Shown here: positions 48,144 to 56,635 of the stretch, piece by piece
Layout: each line of letters begins with the position of its first letter
Numbering within the stretch: the stretch's first letter is position 1
Source: Aliikangiella sp. G2MR2-5
GTDB taxonomy: Bacteria > Pseudomonadota > Gammaproteobacteria > Enterobacterales > Kangiellaceae
Direction of reading: 5' to 3'
Assembly (NCBI RefSeq): GCF_015687155.1
Contig: NZ_JADPQF010000001.1
Coordinates: 992,001-1,056,000, forward strand
DNA length: 64,000 nucleotides
Program-made: the position numbers and the translations under genes
The notes under the pieces: generated by a model
Databases searched by the model: none
Told to the model about the DNA's origin: nothing
Seen by the model: the letters and a program-made list of their open reading frames with translations, nothing else

Positions 48144-49871
48144 ATGAAAAAATATATTGGTATGCTCTTTAAACTACTTTGCATTGTTAATCTCTTGTTG
48201 AGTTTTACGGCACGCGCAGCTTCAACACCAACCCCCACACAAACTTCAACACCTGTAGCAACTTTCACCCTTCAAGACAAAACAGGACTCGGAAAAAATC
48301 ACAAAATTTACGTTCTCGGATTCTCGTCAAACCCTGGTTACTACTTAAATTCAGATGGCACATGGCTGCCATTAACACAACAAGCCAACGGACAAATTCC
48401 CTGCTTTGAATTAGGCACAGATAAAGGACAAATTAATAAAGTCAAAATAGATTCGTCACAAACCACGTTAAGCGCAAGAGTGTATTTTTTTGCAGACGAC
48501 CAGGGCACCTACGGAACCTGTAATAACGGCACCACTTCAGCAGGTACAGGGACTACACAAAAGAACGGAATATTTGGCACCAATAATTTTTCCTATACAT
48601 GGACATCTCCCTCGACGTTTGGCGTTGTCGGTATTACACAAGCCAGCATTGGTGCGCCAGGCACAGGCATTCCTTTATACTCATTTAGTGAGATAGGCCC
48701 GGGCCCATCCAACGGCACTATCGATGTTTCTCAAGTCGATTTATATTCCTTTCCCGTCACCATTGAAGCCAGTGTATTAACGGGAAATCCAGGTGTAATT
48801 GGTAATTCGTACAACGCTACAACACCAACAAAAACAGTAAGTTTTAGCGATAACAGCAGCTACACCACTTTTATTAATGGCCTTGCCGGAACCGGCGGAT
48901 GCAAAAACAACCCAACATCCGTAGCCTGTCCCTACCTGGATTTAGCCGTTCCCTATGGGAACTATTCTATACTGCTTAACCCGGGCGGCTTTTTAAATTC
49001 CAATACCAGTGCCGCACAAAACAGTAAATTACAAAAAGCCTTCGATACGATTCTTGCTGAATTATGGAAAGATAAAGCGCCGAGCATCACACTTGCGAAT
49101 GGCGGTATACAAGGCTCTGCTCCACAAGACACCTTTGTCGGAACTTCTGTGAGCATGATCTATCCCTGCAATAAGACAGGCGTAGGCTGTCCAACCGTGC
49201 GCGCCATTAAATTTGTGGGAAAAACATCAAAATATGTGGCATACATGTTTAGCCCCATTGATTACGCATCCGGTTGCGCAGCAGGCACAATAACCGGATG
49301 CCCGGCAGGCAGTATTGCCAGTAGCGGTAACCAGGTATTTAGTGGTGCAGGCGTTTTTGGTACCACCGCCACAACCGAATACAACAACATGGTAAGAATT
49401 CAGGGTAGAAAAGCCAACCTCTTGCCTAAAGACACCACACAATATGGCGTTGGCAGCTATGCATCGCAAGTTGCGAGACTGGGGTTAATCATGACGCAAG
49501 CGTTAAATCATGGCGCATTTTCACAATGTAAAGGGACCAATAAAAAATGGAAAGGATATGATTGGACTTGCTTAAACCTGCAAACCAATTGGTATCCCAC
49601 CCAGGCAAGTGGCGTGACACAAAATTTATACTCCCAATTTATGCACACCGCTGCCAATACAAAAAACATTCCCTTATTTGTACAGCCACCCAATGCCGCA
49701 ACAAGCGCAGGCGGAACATTAATGGGGATGGCTTATGGATTCAGCAATGATGAAAAGCCCACCCCTCAGGTGCCAAACACTGCCGACCCTGAAGTTCCTT
49801 CAAAAATGGACGGTACCGTTATTTATAACGGCGCAGGGCCATACACCATCACTCTAGGCCCATGGAAATAG
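48144..49871 (+). CDS. Secreted GH64/thaumatin-like beta-1,3-glucanase family protein
   Basis: A 575-residue exported protein. The signal peptide ends FTARA, then a Thr/Pro-rich linker (TPTPTQTSTP) and a domain resembling glycoside hydrolase family 64 or thaumatin-like proteins: IYVLGFSSNPGYYLNSDGTW, GPSNGTIDVSQVDLYSFPVTIEA and YGNYSILLNPGG. GH64 enzymes cut beta-1,3-glucan (laminarin, fungal walls). Catalytic residues cannot be confirmed by eye. GAGGAACCC lies before the ATG. Codon use is visibly more A/C-rich (ACA, CCA, GCA) than its neighbours, suggesting transfer. Convergent with the DUF1203 gene. Confidence 0.65.
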   Translation: MKKYIGMLFKLLCIVNLLLSFTARAASTPTPTQTSTPVATFTLQDKTGLGKNHKIYVLGFSSNPGYYLNSDGTWLPLTQQANGQIPCFELGTDKGQINKVKIDSSQTTLSARVYFFADDQGTYGTCNNGTTSAGTGTTQKNGIFGTNNFSYTWTSPSTFGVVGITQASIGAPGTGIPLYSFSEIGPGPSNGTIDVSQVDLYSFPVTIEASVLTGNPGVIGNSYNATTPTKTVSFSDNSSYTTFINGLAGTGGCKNNPTSVACPYLDLAVPYGNYSILLNPGGFLNSNTSAAQNSKLQKAFDTILAELWKDKAPSITLANGGIQGSAPQDTFVGTSVSMIYPCNKTGVGCPTVRAIKFVGKTSKYVAYMFSPIDYASGCAAGTITGCPAGSIASSGNQVFSGAGVFGTTATTEYNNMVRIQGRKANLLPKDTTQYGVGSYASQVARLGLIMTQALNHGAFSQCKGTNKKWKGYDWTCLNLQTNWYPTQASGVTQNLYSQFMHTAANTKNIPLFVQPPNAATSAGGTLMGMAYGFSNDEKPTPQVPNTADPEVPSKMDGTVIYNGAGPYTITLGPWK

Positions 49872-50100
49872 CAAAAAAATACCGGCTCATACGATTTCGT
49901 GTGAGTCACACAGCTAACAAAGCCCCCTGTCTGAATAAGGGTAAACATAAAATAGAAATAGCGGGTTGGACCAAGGTAACTTATTGTAAACAAGCGATGT
50001 TGTGCCTCACAGCCCTTGTCTACAGCGCCTTAAAAACGGATCTTGAGGCGAAAAAATGGTTCTTTAAGCAAGAAGAAAATGGCAAGAGCAAATCACCATT

Positions 50101-50592
50101 TTATACCCGGTCGATCCGGCAAGCGAAACAACCAGGGATGGTATTGTGCGCGTGAATATAGGCAATCTGTGGATTGGACAAAATCTTAATAATATCGCCT
50201 GTAAGTGCCTCTCCCTGGGTAACGCAAGCTTCCTGCATATCGCCGTTCTTATCATACCCACGTAAAGAAAGTAATCGAGACACCATAACATCGGGTATTT
50301 GATTCTCCGACCATTCCACCGGCCGAGAATGCTTACCAACAAAAATGGGGCCTGAAGCACGGTAGGGCGATTTCACATCATGGTGCTGATAATTTAAAGC
50401 AAGAACCTTTTCGCCTTTTTTAATATCTTGCAGCGAAACGCGACAAGGATAGCCAGGATAACTATCGGCGGTAAGCCAGCACGCATTCAGTTCAGCTAGT
50501 TCTTCATCGCTCATATTCATTAACGAGTCGAATAGTGAGCTATCTAGCCCGCTAACTTTAAAACCGATTTGTTTTTGAGTTCGACCACTCAT
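50101..50592 (-). CDS. DUF1203 family protein
   Basis: A 163-residue cytoplasmic protein. The family pattern is visible: FKVSGLDSSLFDSLMNMSDEELAEL, then SYPGYPCRVSLQDIKKGEKVLALNYQHHDVKSPYRASGPIFV and a C-terminal YIHAHNTIPGCFACRIDRV. DUF1203 proteins are of unknown function; conserved His and Cys residues (PCRV, HH, HAHN, CFAC) suggest a metal or redox site. It is a single gene, convergent with the GH64-like gene, with 229 bases between. Confidence 0.85.
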   Translation of the reverse strand: MSGRTQKQIGFKVSGLDSSLFDSLMNMSDEELAELNACWLTADSYPGYPCRVSLQDIKKGEKVLALNYQHHDVKSPYRASGPIFVGKHSRPVEWSENQIPDVMVSRLLSLRGYDKNGDMQEACVTQGEALTGDIIKILSNPQIAYIHAHNTIPGCFACRIDRV

Positions 50593-50719
50593 TTTTCTAC
50601 TCCAGAAATTATCAATTATACTAGCGCCATTTCTATTATGGTTGCGCTATTTCTATTATGCTAGCCCATTCATAAAAGCAATAAATTGGGTAAATGAGTT
50701 ATCAATATTAGTGGAATGA

Positions 50720-50824
50720 ATGATTGGCTCTACCGAAAAATGGACGAGCAATTTTAAAACGGCGTTAAAAACGGCGTTAAAAACAGCGCTAAAAGCAGCG
50801 TCAAAACAGACGCTAAACCGGTAA
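50720..50824 (+). CDS. Possible 34-residue lysine-rich repeat peptide
   Basis: ATG at 50720, stop at 50822-50824. The 12-bp array is read in frame so that the peptide is MIGSTEKWTSNF followed by K-T-A-L repeats (KTAL x3, then KAAS, KQTL, NR). The result is a short, cationic, probably amphipathic helix. GTGGA about 5 bases before the ATG is a weak ribosome site. It could equally be a non-coding repeat that happens to be open. No homology is known to me. Confidence 0.3.
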   Translation: MIGSTEKWTSNFKTALKTALKTALKAASKQTLNR

Positions 50825-50892
50825 GATTCAAGGCAAGTAACGGCTCGGGGCTACTCCGGTAGCCAGCATTCCAGGCGCCAAAAAAAGACTGA

Positions 50893-50902
50893 GGTCAGAG
50901 TA
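50893..50902 (+). repeat. Short GGTCAGAGTA motif, copy 2
   Basis: A 10-bp match to the core of the 15-bp repeat at 45588-45602 and 53422-53436. With ten bases this is suggestive only, but three copies within 8 kb of accessory DNA is notable. Confidence 0.45.
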
Positions 50903-51068
50903 GTCAATGACAGGCAGCGGTATTGAGTACTTAGTTTGTCAGAAAATTAATAGTCTTCAACCTCGTCAAAGCCCATAAGATTGGGGTATTCTTCGTTAAA
51001 TAGTTTACCGATCCCAGGGGTATTGTATGAGTGAGACCAGGATCAATTAATAACAGGGAATAATCAAC

Positions 51069-52022
51069 ATGAAGTTAATAAGCTCTCTAATAGCTTTAAT
51101 CTTTCTACCATTCACCCAGACCATAAAAGCTGACGATAAAAACCTGAATCAGGTTAGCGAATTAAAAGTGACCACACTGTCTACCATGTTGGCTAATCGC
51201 GGGATTGGAGAGTGGGGGTATTCTGCCCTGATAGAAGTCGATGGACGCAAAATTTTATTTGATACCGGTTATCGTCCTCAAACCGTATTACAAAATGCCA
51301 AAGAACTAGGCGTGGATTTGTCTGAGGTTGAAGATGTCATTTTAAGTCATAACCATGGAGACCATACCGGCGGTTTGGAAACTTTGCGTCAGCACTACAG
51401 CGAGAAAAATAACAATGCATTAAGTCGTGTTCATGTTGGGAAAGGAATCTTTGCTCAGCGCGCTGGAAGAGAAAACCGAATGCTGGCAATGAAAAAAAAG
51501 CTTGAGAAAGAAGACGTTGTTTTTAGCGAATATATGGATGTGAAAGAAATCTATCCCGGAGTCTGGCTAACCGGCAGCGTTCCTCGTGTTCATCCTGAAA
51601 GAAACTGGAGTGGTAACGGAAGGATCGTCACCGCTGATGGTGAGATTGAAGATAATATTCCAGAAGATCTGTCGTTGGTGGTAAACACTGCGCAGGGTTT
51701 TATTCTAATCTCTGGCTGCGGTCATGCGGGAATCATCAACACCATGGAGCATATCGTGAATAAAATACATCCCGGAAAAATCTCCACCGCCATCGGAGGT
51801 TTTCATCTGGTGAGTGCTGATGATCGGCATCTTAAGTGGACCGCAGAAAAGCTCAAACTATTTGGTTTAAAAAACATGATGGGCGCGCATTGTACCGGTG
51901 TCAACTCGCTTTACACCTTGAGGCGTTTGTTAAACTCAGATCGAGAGCATATGGTTGTTGGTTCAGTTGGGGATAGTTTTAGTTTGAAAGATGGTGTTAG
52001 AGCAGGGGGAATTGCCAGGTAG
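51069..52022 (+). CDS. Exported metallo-beta-lactamase-fold hydrolase
   Basis: A 317-residue MBL-fold protein with a signal peptide (SSLIALIFLPFTQTIKA). Metal motif 1 is HNHGDHTGG (H94, H96, D98, H99), and later metal-binding motifs are SGCGHAGIIN, GGFHLV and GAHCTG. The pattern DTGYRPQTVLQNAKELGVDLSEV and the HCTG end are typical of the group annotated as 7,8-dihydropterin-6-methyl-4-(ribofuranosyl)aminobenzene-5'-phosphate synthase-like, a broad label. The real substrate is unknown; periplasmic location is inferred. It is a single gene followed by an esterase-type gene at 187 bases. Confidence 0.85.
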   Translation: MKLISSLIALIFLPFTQTIKADDKNLNQVSELKVTTLSTMLANRGIGEWGYSALIEVDGRKILFDTGYRPQTVLQNAKELGVDLSEVEDVILSHNHGDHTGGLETLRQHYSEKNNNALSRVHVGKGIFAQRAGRENRMLAMKKKLEKEDVVFSEYMDVKEIYPGVWLTGSVPRVHPERNWSGNGRIVTADGEIEDNIPEDLSLVVNTAQGFILISGCGHAGIINTMEHIVNKIHPGKISTAIGGFHLVSADDRHLKWTAEKLKLFGLKNMMGAHCTGVNSLYTLRRLLNSDREHMVVGSVGDSFSLKDGVRAGGIAR

Positions 52023-52208
52023 CTGGTTTTATCTTAAAGCAAGCGTTTAACCAATGGGTGAAGTTTGTTGTATTTTATCTGTACTCTGCTATCAATCGAC
52101 TCTGGGTCAAATAGTATAAATCAACTCTGGATCTAGACTCTGGTGGGCTTAATAGTACGATAGAAAAATTTTAAATCATAATGAATCAAAAATTTAAATG
52201 GAGTTAAA

Positions 52209-53408
52209 ATGAAAAGGTTAGTTGGATTACTAGTTGGAATATTGATTGGAATATTGTCACTCAACGGATGGGCAGAATCTTCTTCTACTGAGTATCGGCC
52301 GATTGTTATTGGATCCAAGTTTAATATCACCTCGAAAATTCTTGGTGAGGACAAAGAAATTTATGTTTCTCTACCTCACAAATATGATGAGCGCGTTCAT
52401 GACTATCCCGTTATTTATGTTCTGGAAGCCGAATACCTATTTGATTCAGTTCGTTCGATAGCAAAGCTTATGGCGACGAGAAGTCACATGCCTCAAAGTA
52501 TAATCGTCGGGATAGCAAACGGTAGCTACAGCAAACGATTCGATATGGATTTACCGACGCATGGCGGCAAGCCGGAGAAACATCTACAGTTCCTGAAAAA
52601 TGAACTAATCCCACATATTGAGAAAAACTACAGAGCCAATTCACACCGAACTATAGTGGGCTTATCACCGACTAATGGGCTCATATTCGAAGCATTCTGG
52701 GCTGAGCCTGAGTTGTTTAAAGGATATATTGCGTTATCCGCTCATCTGGAGTGGGATCCGGTAAAAAATGTCAAACTAATTGATAAATTTATAGACACTA
52801 TTACTAAACCAGATTACCCAAAGACGACCATTTATATGGGCAGAGCAGGACTCGATCTACAAGAAGATCCATCATATCAAAAGTATTATAAAGAGGCTGC
52901 GGATAAATTAAGTAAAAAGCCGGTAACAAATGTTACCTATAAAATTGAAATCCTGAAAGACGAAGAGCACTACGCGATGGCCTTGCCAGGAATTAAAAAT
53001 GGATTTGAATTGATTTATCCTCGTGAAAAGTGGACAGATTTCAATTTTTCCTGGAAGGACGAACCTGTTGAAAAGATTAAACGTCACTATGAGGGGCTAT
53101 CAAAACTCTATGGATTTGATGTTTATCCGATTGAAGACGGCCATAACTATGGGAGTCATTTATCAGGCCTGGCCCACAATAGTTCAAGATTTGGGAAAAA
53201 CAAACAGGCGATCGAAGTGTTAAAGCTTGGGATAGGTTATTATCCTAATTCTGCCAATTTATATATGAAACTTGCTGAGGCGTACAAAAAGGAAGGTCAG
53301 CAAAAATTAGCAAAACAAGCAAATGATAAAGCAGTAATGCTTGCTGAAAAGTATCATCCAGAAGACATGAAAGCTTTTGAGTTGATTTCTCAACAATTTG
53401 GAAAGTAA
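52209..53408 (+). CDS. Exported esterase-like alpha/beta hydrolase with C-terminal TPR
   Basis: A 399-residue exported protein. The signal peptide is MKRLVGLLVGILIGILSLNGWAE. The domain resembles the esterase D/enterochelin-esterase group: KEIYVSLPHKYDERVHDYPVIYVLEAEYLF, IIVGIANGSYSKRFDMDLPT and FLKNELIPHIEKNYRAN. The nucleophile motif reads GLSPTNG (S153), unlike the common GHSxGG. The rest of the triad is plausibly an Asp and EDEEHYAM His. C-terminal TPR-like helices (about 330-395) follow. Substrate unknown. Confidence 0.78.
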   Translation: MKRLVGLLVGILIGILSLNGWAESSSTEYRPIVIGSKFNITSKILGEDKEIYVSLPHKYDERVHDYPVIYVLEAEYLFDSVRSIAKLMATRSHMPQSIIVGIANGSYSKRFDMDLPTHGGKPEKHLQFLKNELIPHIEKNYRANSHRTIVGLSPTNGLIFEAFWAEPELFKGYIALSAHLEWDPVKNVKLIDKFIDTITKPDYPKTTIYMGRAGLDLQEDPSYQKYYKEAADKLSKKPVTNVTYKIEILKDEEHYAMALPGIKNGFELIYPREKWTDFNFSWKDEPVEKIKRHYEGLSKLYGFDVYPIEDGHNYGSHLSGLAHNSSRFGKNKQAIEVLKLGIGYYPNSANLYMKLAEAYKKEGQQKLAKQANDKAVMLAEKYHPEDMKAFELISQQFGK

Positions 53409-53850
53409 ACATTAGTTAATAGGTCAGAGTATTTGAAGGCATGTATGGCTATGCTTTGGCCCGTTATTCTATTTCGATTATCAAATCTGTTAGTCCAACC
53501 AATTATCAACTCATAGATGTAGGACAATAGACTAACTGCCATTCAACTGCTATGAGATTACTGAATGATGTTGTAGGATGTTAAGCGAAATTCGGGTGTT
53601 TGAAGACATATCACCTTAAAAAACATAACAGATTAAATTAATCAGGCCGACAAAACTGCATTTCTGAACATGAATTAACTGTCGTTGGGACTCCAGGTTA
53701 CTAGCGAAGTTGATTGGTTTGGTTAGAAGTGCAAGGCAATAAAGGTAGGGTATTAACTCAAAACCCGGAGGCTGGTTACAAGGATTCTCCTAAATAGTAT
53801 GAACACTTCGTTCATTTCAAGTCTGTTATAAAAATAAAAACGGGATTAAT
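53409..53850. other. Gap before the propeller gene (442 bases)
   Basis: It contains the second full copy of the 15-bp repeat (GGTCAGAGTATTTGA at 53422-53436), right after the esterase stop. No gene is recognised. The GTG start of the next gene has CGGGA upstream. Confidence 0.5.
53422..53436 (+). repeat. 15-bp repeat, copy 3
   Basis: GGTCAGAGTATTTGA, exact reverse complement of 45588-45602. It lies 14 bases after an esterase gene stop. Confidence 0.6.
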
Positions 53851-56499
53851 GTGAATAAAAATATTGGAATTTTGTCCGGGATTGTTTTCTTATTGTTGAA
53901 TGCAGGATTTATCGCTCTAACAATTTTCACGGTATTTCAATTTTCAGCTCAAAAGGTTCTCTATTTTGTAGTTTATTGCAATCTGTTGTCTATCTCTTTC
54001 GCAGTATTCATTAATCAGGTAAGGCTATTATTTAAGGGGCAGGTAAACTACAACGGCCTTGATAAACTTTTTCAACTCTCGATCTATGGGACCGTTATTG
54101 CTTTTGGGTTATTGGCGATTGCGTGGCTATTTTATTACTTGGATATATTAACAACTTTTTTGGCTATGACGGTTGGCGTTGTGGTATTTATATTTATTTC
54201 TATCTATCAGCCCGTTCTACAAATACTTGCAGGATTAAAGATAAAGGAAACGCCTCATAATCTATGGGGTCTTAAAAAAAGTATTGGTATTACTTGTTTG
54301 TGGAGCGGTATTCTGGCACTGACAGGATTTTTATCGTTCATCGCTATTCTAACTAACTACTACCTTGGCATTTTGGAACTGATGCTCCTCTCAAAGGCTG
54401 CTGGTAGTACAGAGGAGCAAGAAGCGAACACACCTTATTCGCTATCCAAAATTTTAACATACGGATTGAGCGGGACGATTTTTCTGTGCGCTATAACGGT
54501 GGCCAGTTTTCTCCCATGGACTTACTATAATGAGGTAACTGAGCAGCTGAATGATACTGAACAGGCAGATGAGGTTACTTTGTCCGAAAGTAATCCCGTA
54601 AAGCTAATTGATGGCTCTTCGAAAGTTATTTATGAAAAAGCGCTTTTAAGTGGTAGTTTATTTTTTGCAAAAGAAGACAGGGTTCGTCTGATAGATTACA
54701 ACAAAATGGGGGTATCCAATGACAAAGGAAAAACCTTTATCTTCAAGCCCATTCCCGAAAATTATGCCAGCCACGCCGTATTTGATGAAAGAAATCAAAG
54801 AATTATTTTGGTAGGACAATATGGAGATAGCTTGGTTTTAGCTGAGGATGGTAGCTCGTGGAAGAAGATCAATTGGCTAAATGTGAGTGGTGCATCAAAA
54901 CGTTTTGAGAATGATAACATAACAGATGTTAAGTACTCAGCAGCGGAAGAAAAGTTCTACTTTGTGTTTACCTGTGAAGTTTGGCAAGGCGATATTGAGC
55001 TAAAAAACTGGAAGAGAGTTAACACAACATTTTTAGAACAAAGAAATAGCCAATGCGCAACCATGGTCTATCTGGACGAAGAAGGCCGGCTGGAATGGCT
55101 TCAGAGTTATCAGATGAATGGAGACTTGCTGGATAGTTTTTGGAAATATTCTGAAAACAGTGGTCGTTGGGATTACTTCTGCACTGTGTCCAAGCCCAGT
55201 CTTTTTAGAAAAACAGAAAATGAAAAAAGCTGTGAGGAGATGGAAACACCAGAACTTTCTTCTAAGCAGACAATGAAGCTGTATCGGGATTTTGATTTGA
55301 TTAAAAGCAAGGTTCTTAATAATGAGTATATTGGAAAGAGAGTAATGGAAGAGTACACGAAGATCAAAACCTTTCATTATGATCGACAAGGAGAAACGTT
55401 TTGGTTCTATGATGGAAATTTAAAATACACTGAAGACTATGGGAAGGTGTGGCATACGATTCAAAATCGTATGTACGGCTTTGAATTGTATGCTGCAAAA
55501 GATGATGGCTGGGTTTTGGGCTCATTCAATTGTCAGCTGCTAGTTAGTGAGAATAATGGATGGACCTGGAATAAAGTAGGGTTCTCCAATTTAAATTCAA
55601 ATTCCAACTCCAATCCCAACTCCAGAGCGCAATTGCAAGAGTTCTGTACAGATAAGTCGAATATTATTGTTTTAACAACAGGTGCATTGGTCGCGAACGA
55701 AAATAGCATCTATTTCTATAGTAGGCAAAGTAATACGCTATCGCCCGTATTTAAGACGACAAAAAGCATTGAAATACGAGAGTATCGAAATATTCAGTTG
55801 TCTACACCTCGGGATCTAAGTGTCGCCTTTGCTTTGATTGACAAAAACGAGCTTAACTACACTTTGGATAATGGCATAACGTGGCAACAATTGGAATTTC
55901 ACGGGAAAATTGAGAGTCTGCATTGCTCTGATGCTTGTCTGATAAGCGATAACCAATATTTGTTTCAACTGGAGAAAAAAGGTGAAGCCTTTATCGCAAA
56001 GAAAATCTTGACACTTCCATTTGAGTTGAATGAAGAAAATATTGAATACTTTAATGAAGAGTCCTTAGTTGAAGTCAGTTTTAGTCATAGTGCGATCTGG
56101 ATTATATTCGATAACAAGATCTACCTGAACAAGGGATCCGGCTCAGACTGGCAGGTTGATACGGTGCCGTTTTCTCAAGTTCGATCGGTCAAATACCTTT
56201 CAGGTTCTGATGAGTTGTGGGTTAGTGGATTAGATGCAGTCGCAGTGACAAATAGGGAAGAGCTTCAGTTTACTACTTATTCTCTGAAAGGGAATAACTT
56301 GATTTGTAACGGCGTAACAACCAATGAATCACTGATTATTATAAATGAAGACAAAGGATTACTTCAGAAGTCAGCAAATAGTCATGAGTGGTTTGAGTTT
56401 AAGATAGGTGGTGAAGATTGCATTCAAACTGAGAGTAAAATCTTTTTAGACAGAAATGTGGTGAGATTGCCCAAGCTTCAACCAGCTGCGGAATCTTGA
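53851..56499 (+). CDS. Membrane protein with Asp-box (BNR) beta-propeller, unknown
   Basis: An 882-residue protein starting with GTG 53851 (CGGGA upstream). Residues about 7-230 hold five to six membrane helices. From about 260 to the end it is a large beta-rich, presumably periplasmic domain containing at least five Asp-box repeats: SNDKGKTF (~289), AEDGSSW (~332), TEDYGKVW (~527), SENNGWTW (~567) and TLDNGITW (~671). Asp-boxes (S-x-D-x-G-x-x-W/F) mark BNR-type propellers such as sialidases and YCF48-like proteins. No sialidase catalytic residues are evident. A short Asn-Ser run (about 582-590) comes from a tandem DNA repeat. I do not know this architecture. Confidence 0.65.
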   Translation: MNKNIGILSGIVFLLLNAGFIALTIFTVFQFSAQKVLYFVVYCNLLSISFAVFINQVRLLFKGQVNYNGLDKLFQLSIYGTVIAFGLLAIAWLFYYLDILTTFLAMTVGVVVFIFISIYQPVLQILAGLKIKETPHNLWGLKKSIGITCLWSGILALTGFLSFIAILTNYYLGILELMLLSKAAGSTEEQEANTPYSLSKILTYGLSGTIFLCAITVASFLPWTYYNEVTEQLNDTEQADEVTLSESNPVKLIDGSSKVIYEKALLSGSLFFAKEDRVRLIDYNKMGVSNDKGKTFIFKPIPENYASHAVFDERNQRIILVGQYGDSLVLAEDGSSWKKINWLNVSGASKRFENDNITDVKYSAAEEKFYFVFTCEVWQGDIELKNWKRVNTTFLEQRNSQCATMVYLDEEGRLEWLQSYQMNGDLLDSFWKYSENSGRWDYFCTVSKPSLFRKTENEKSCEEMETPELSSKQTMKLYRDFDLIKSKVLNNEYIGKRVMEEYTKIKTFHYDRQGETFWFYDGNLKYTEDYGKVWHTIQNRMYGFELYAAKDDGWVLGSFNCQLLVSENNGWTWNKVGFSNLNSNSNSNPNSRAQLQEFCTDKSNIIVLTTGALVANENSIYFYSRQSNTLSPVFKTTKSIEIREYRNIQLSTPRDLSVAFALIDKNELNYTLDNGITWQQLEFHGKIESLHCSDACLISDNQYLFQLEKKGEAFIAKKILTLPFELNEENIEYFNEESLVEVSFSHSAIWIIFDNKIYLNKGSGSDWQVDTVPFSQVRSVKYLSGSDELWVSGLDAVAVTNREELQFTTYSLKGNNLICNGVTTNESLIIINEDKGLLQKSANSHEWFEFKIGGEDCIQTESKIFLDRNVVRLPKLQPAAES

Positions 56500-56635
56500 T
56501 AGTGATTAATATTCAGTGAAGCTGTTGATTATTGATGAAGTAAGGTAAATTCTAATTCGGAGTGTCTGCAATATACAGCCAATGTATTCTTCAGAGCTAA
56601 TTGACTACCAAAAAAATTGAAAACTGGTCTATAAA

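Larger units (their letters stand above)
50593..51068. other. Gap with short repeats (476 bases)
   Basis: It holds ATTTCTATTATG twice (about 50628 and 50648), a 12-bp degenerate tandem array at 50759-50818 that lies in a 34-codon ORF (listed separately), and GGTCAGAGTA at 50893-50902. Otherwise nothing is recognisable. The promoter of the metallo-beta-lactamase-fold gene must be in the right part. Confidence 0.45.

Noticed and set aside
49862-50155. 97-codon open frame after the GH64-like gene
   Set aside because: It overlaps the end of the DUF1203 gene on the other strand and has no ribosome site or domain pattern.
52099-52143. ACTCTGG three times between the MBL and esterase genes
   Set aside because: Seven-base motif with irregular spacing; may relate to the GGTCAGAGTA relics but is too short to claim.
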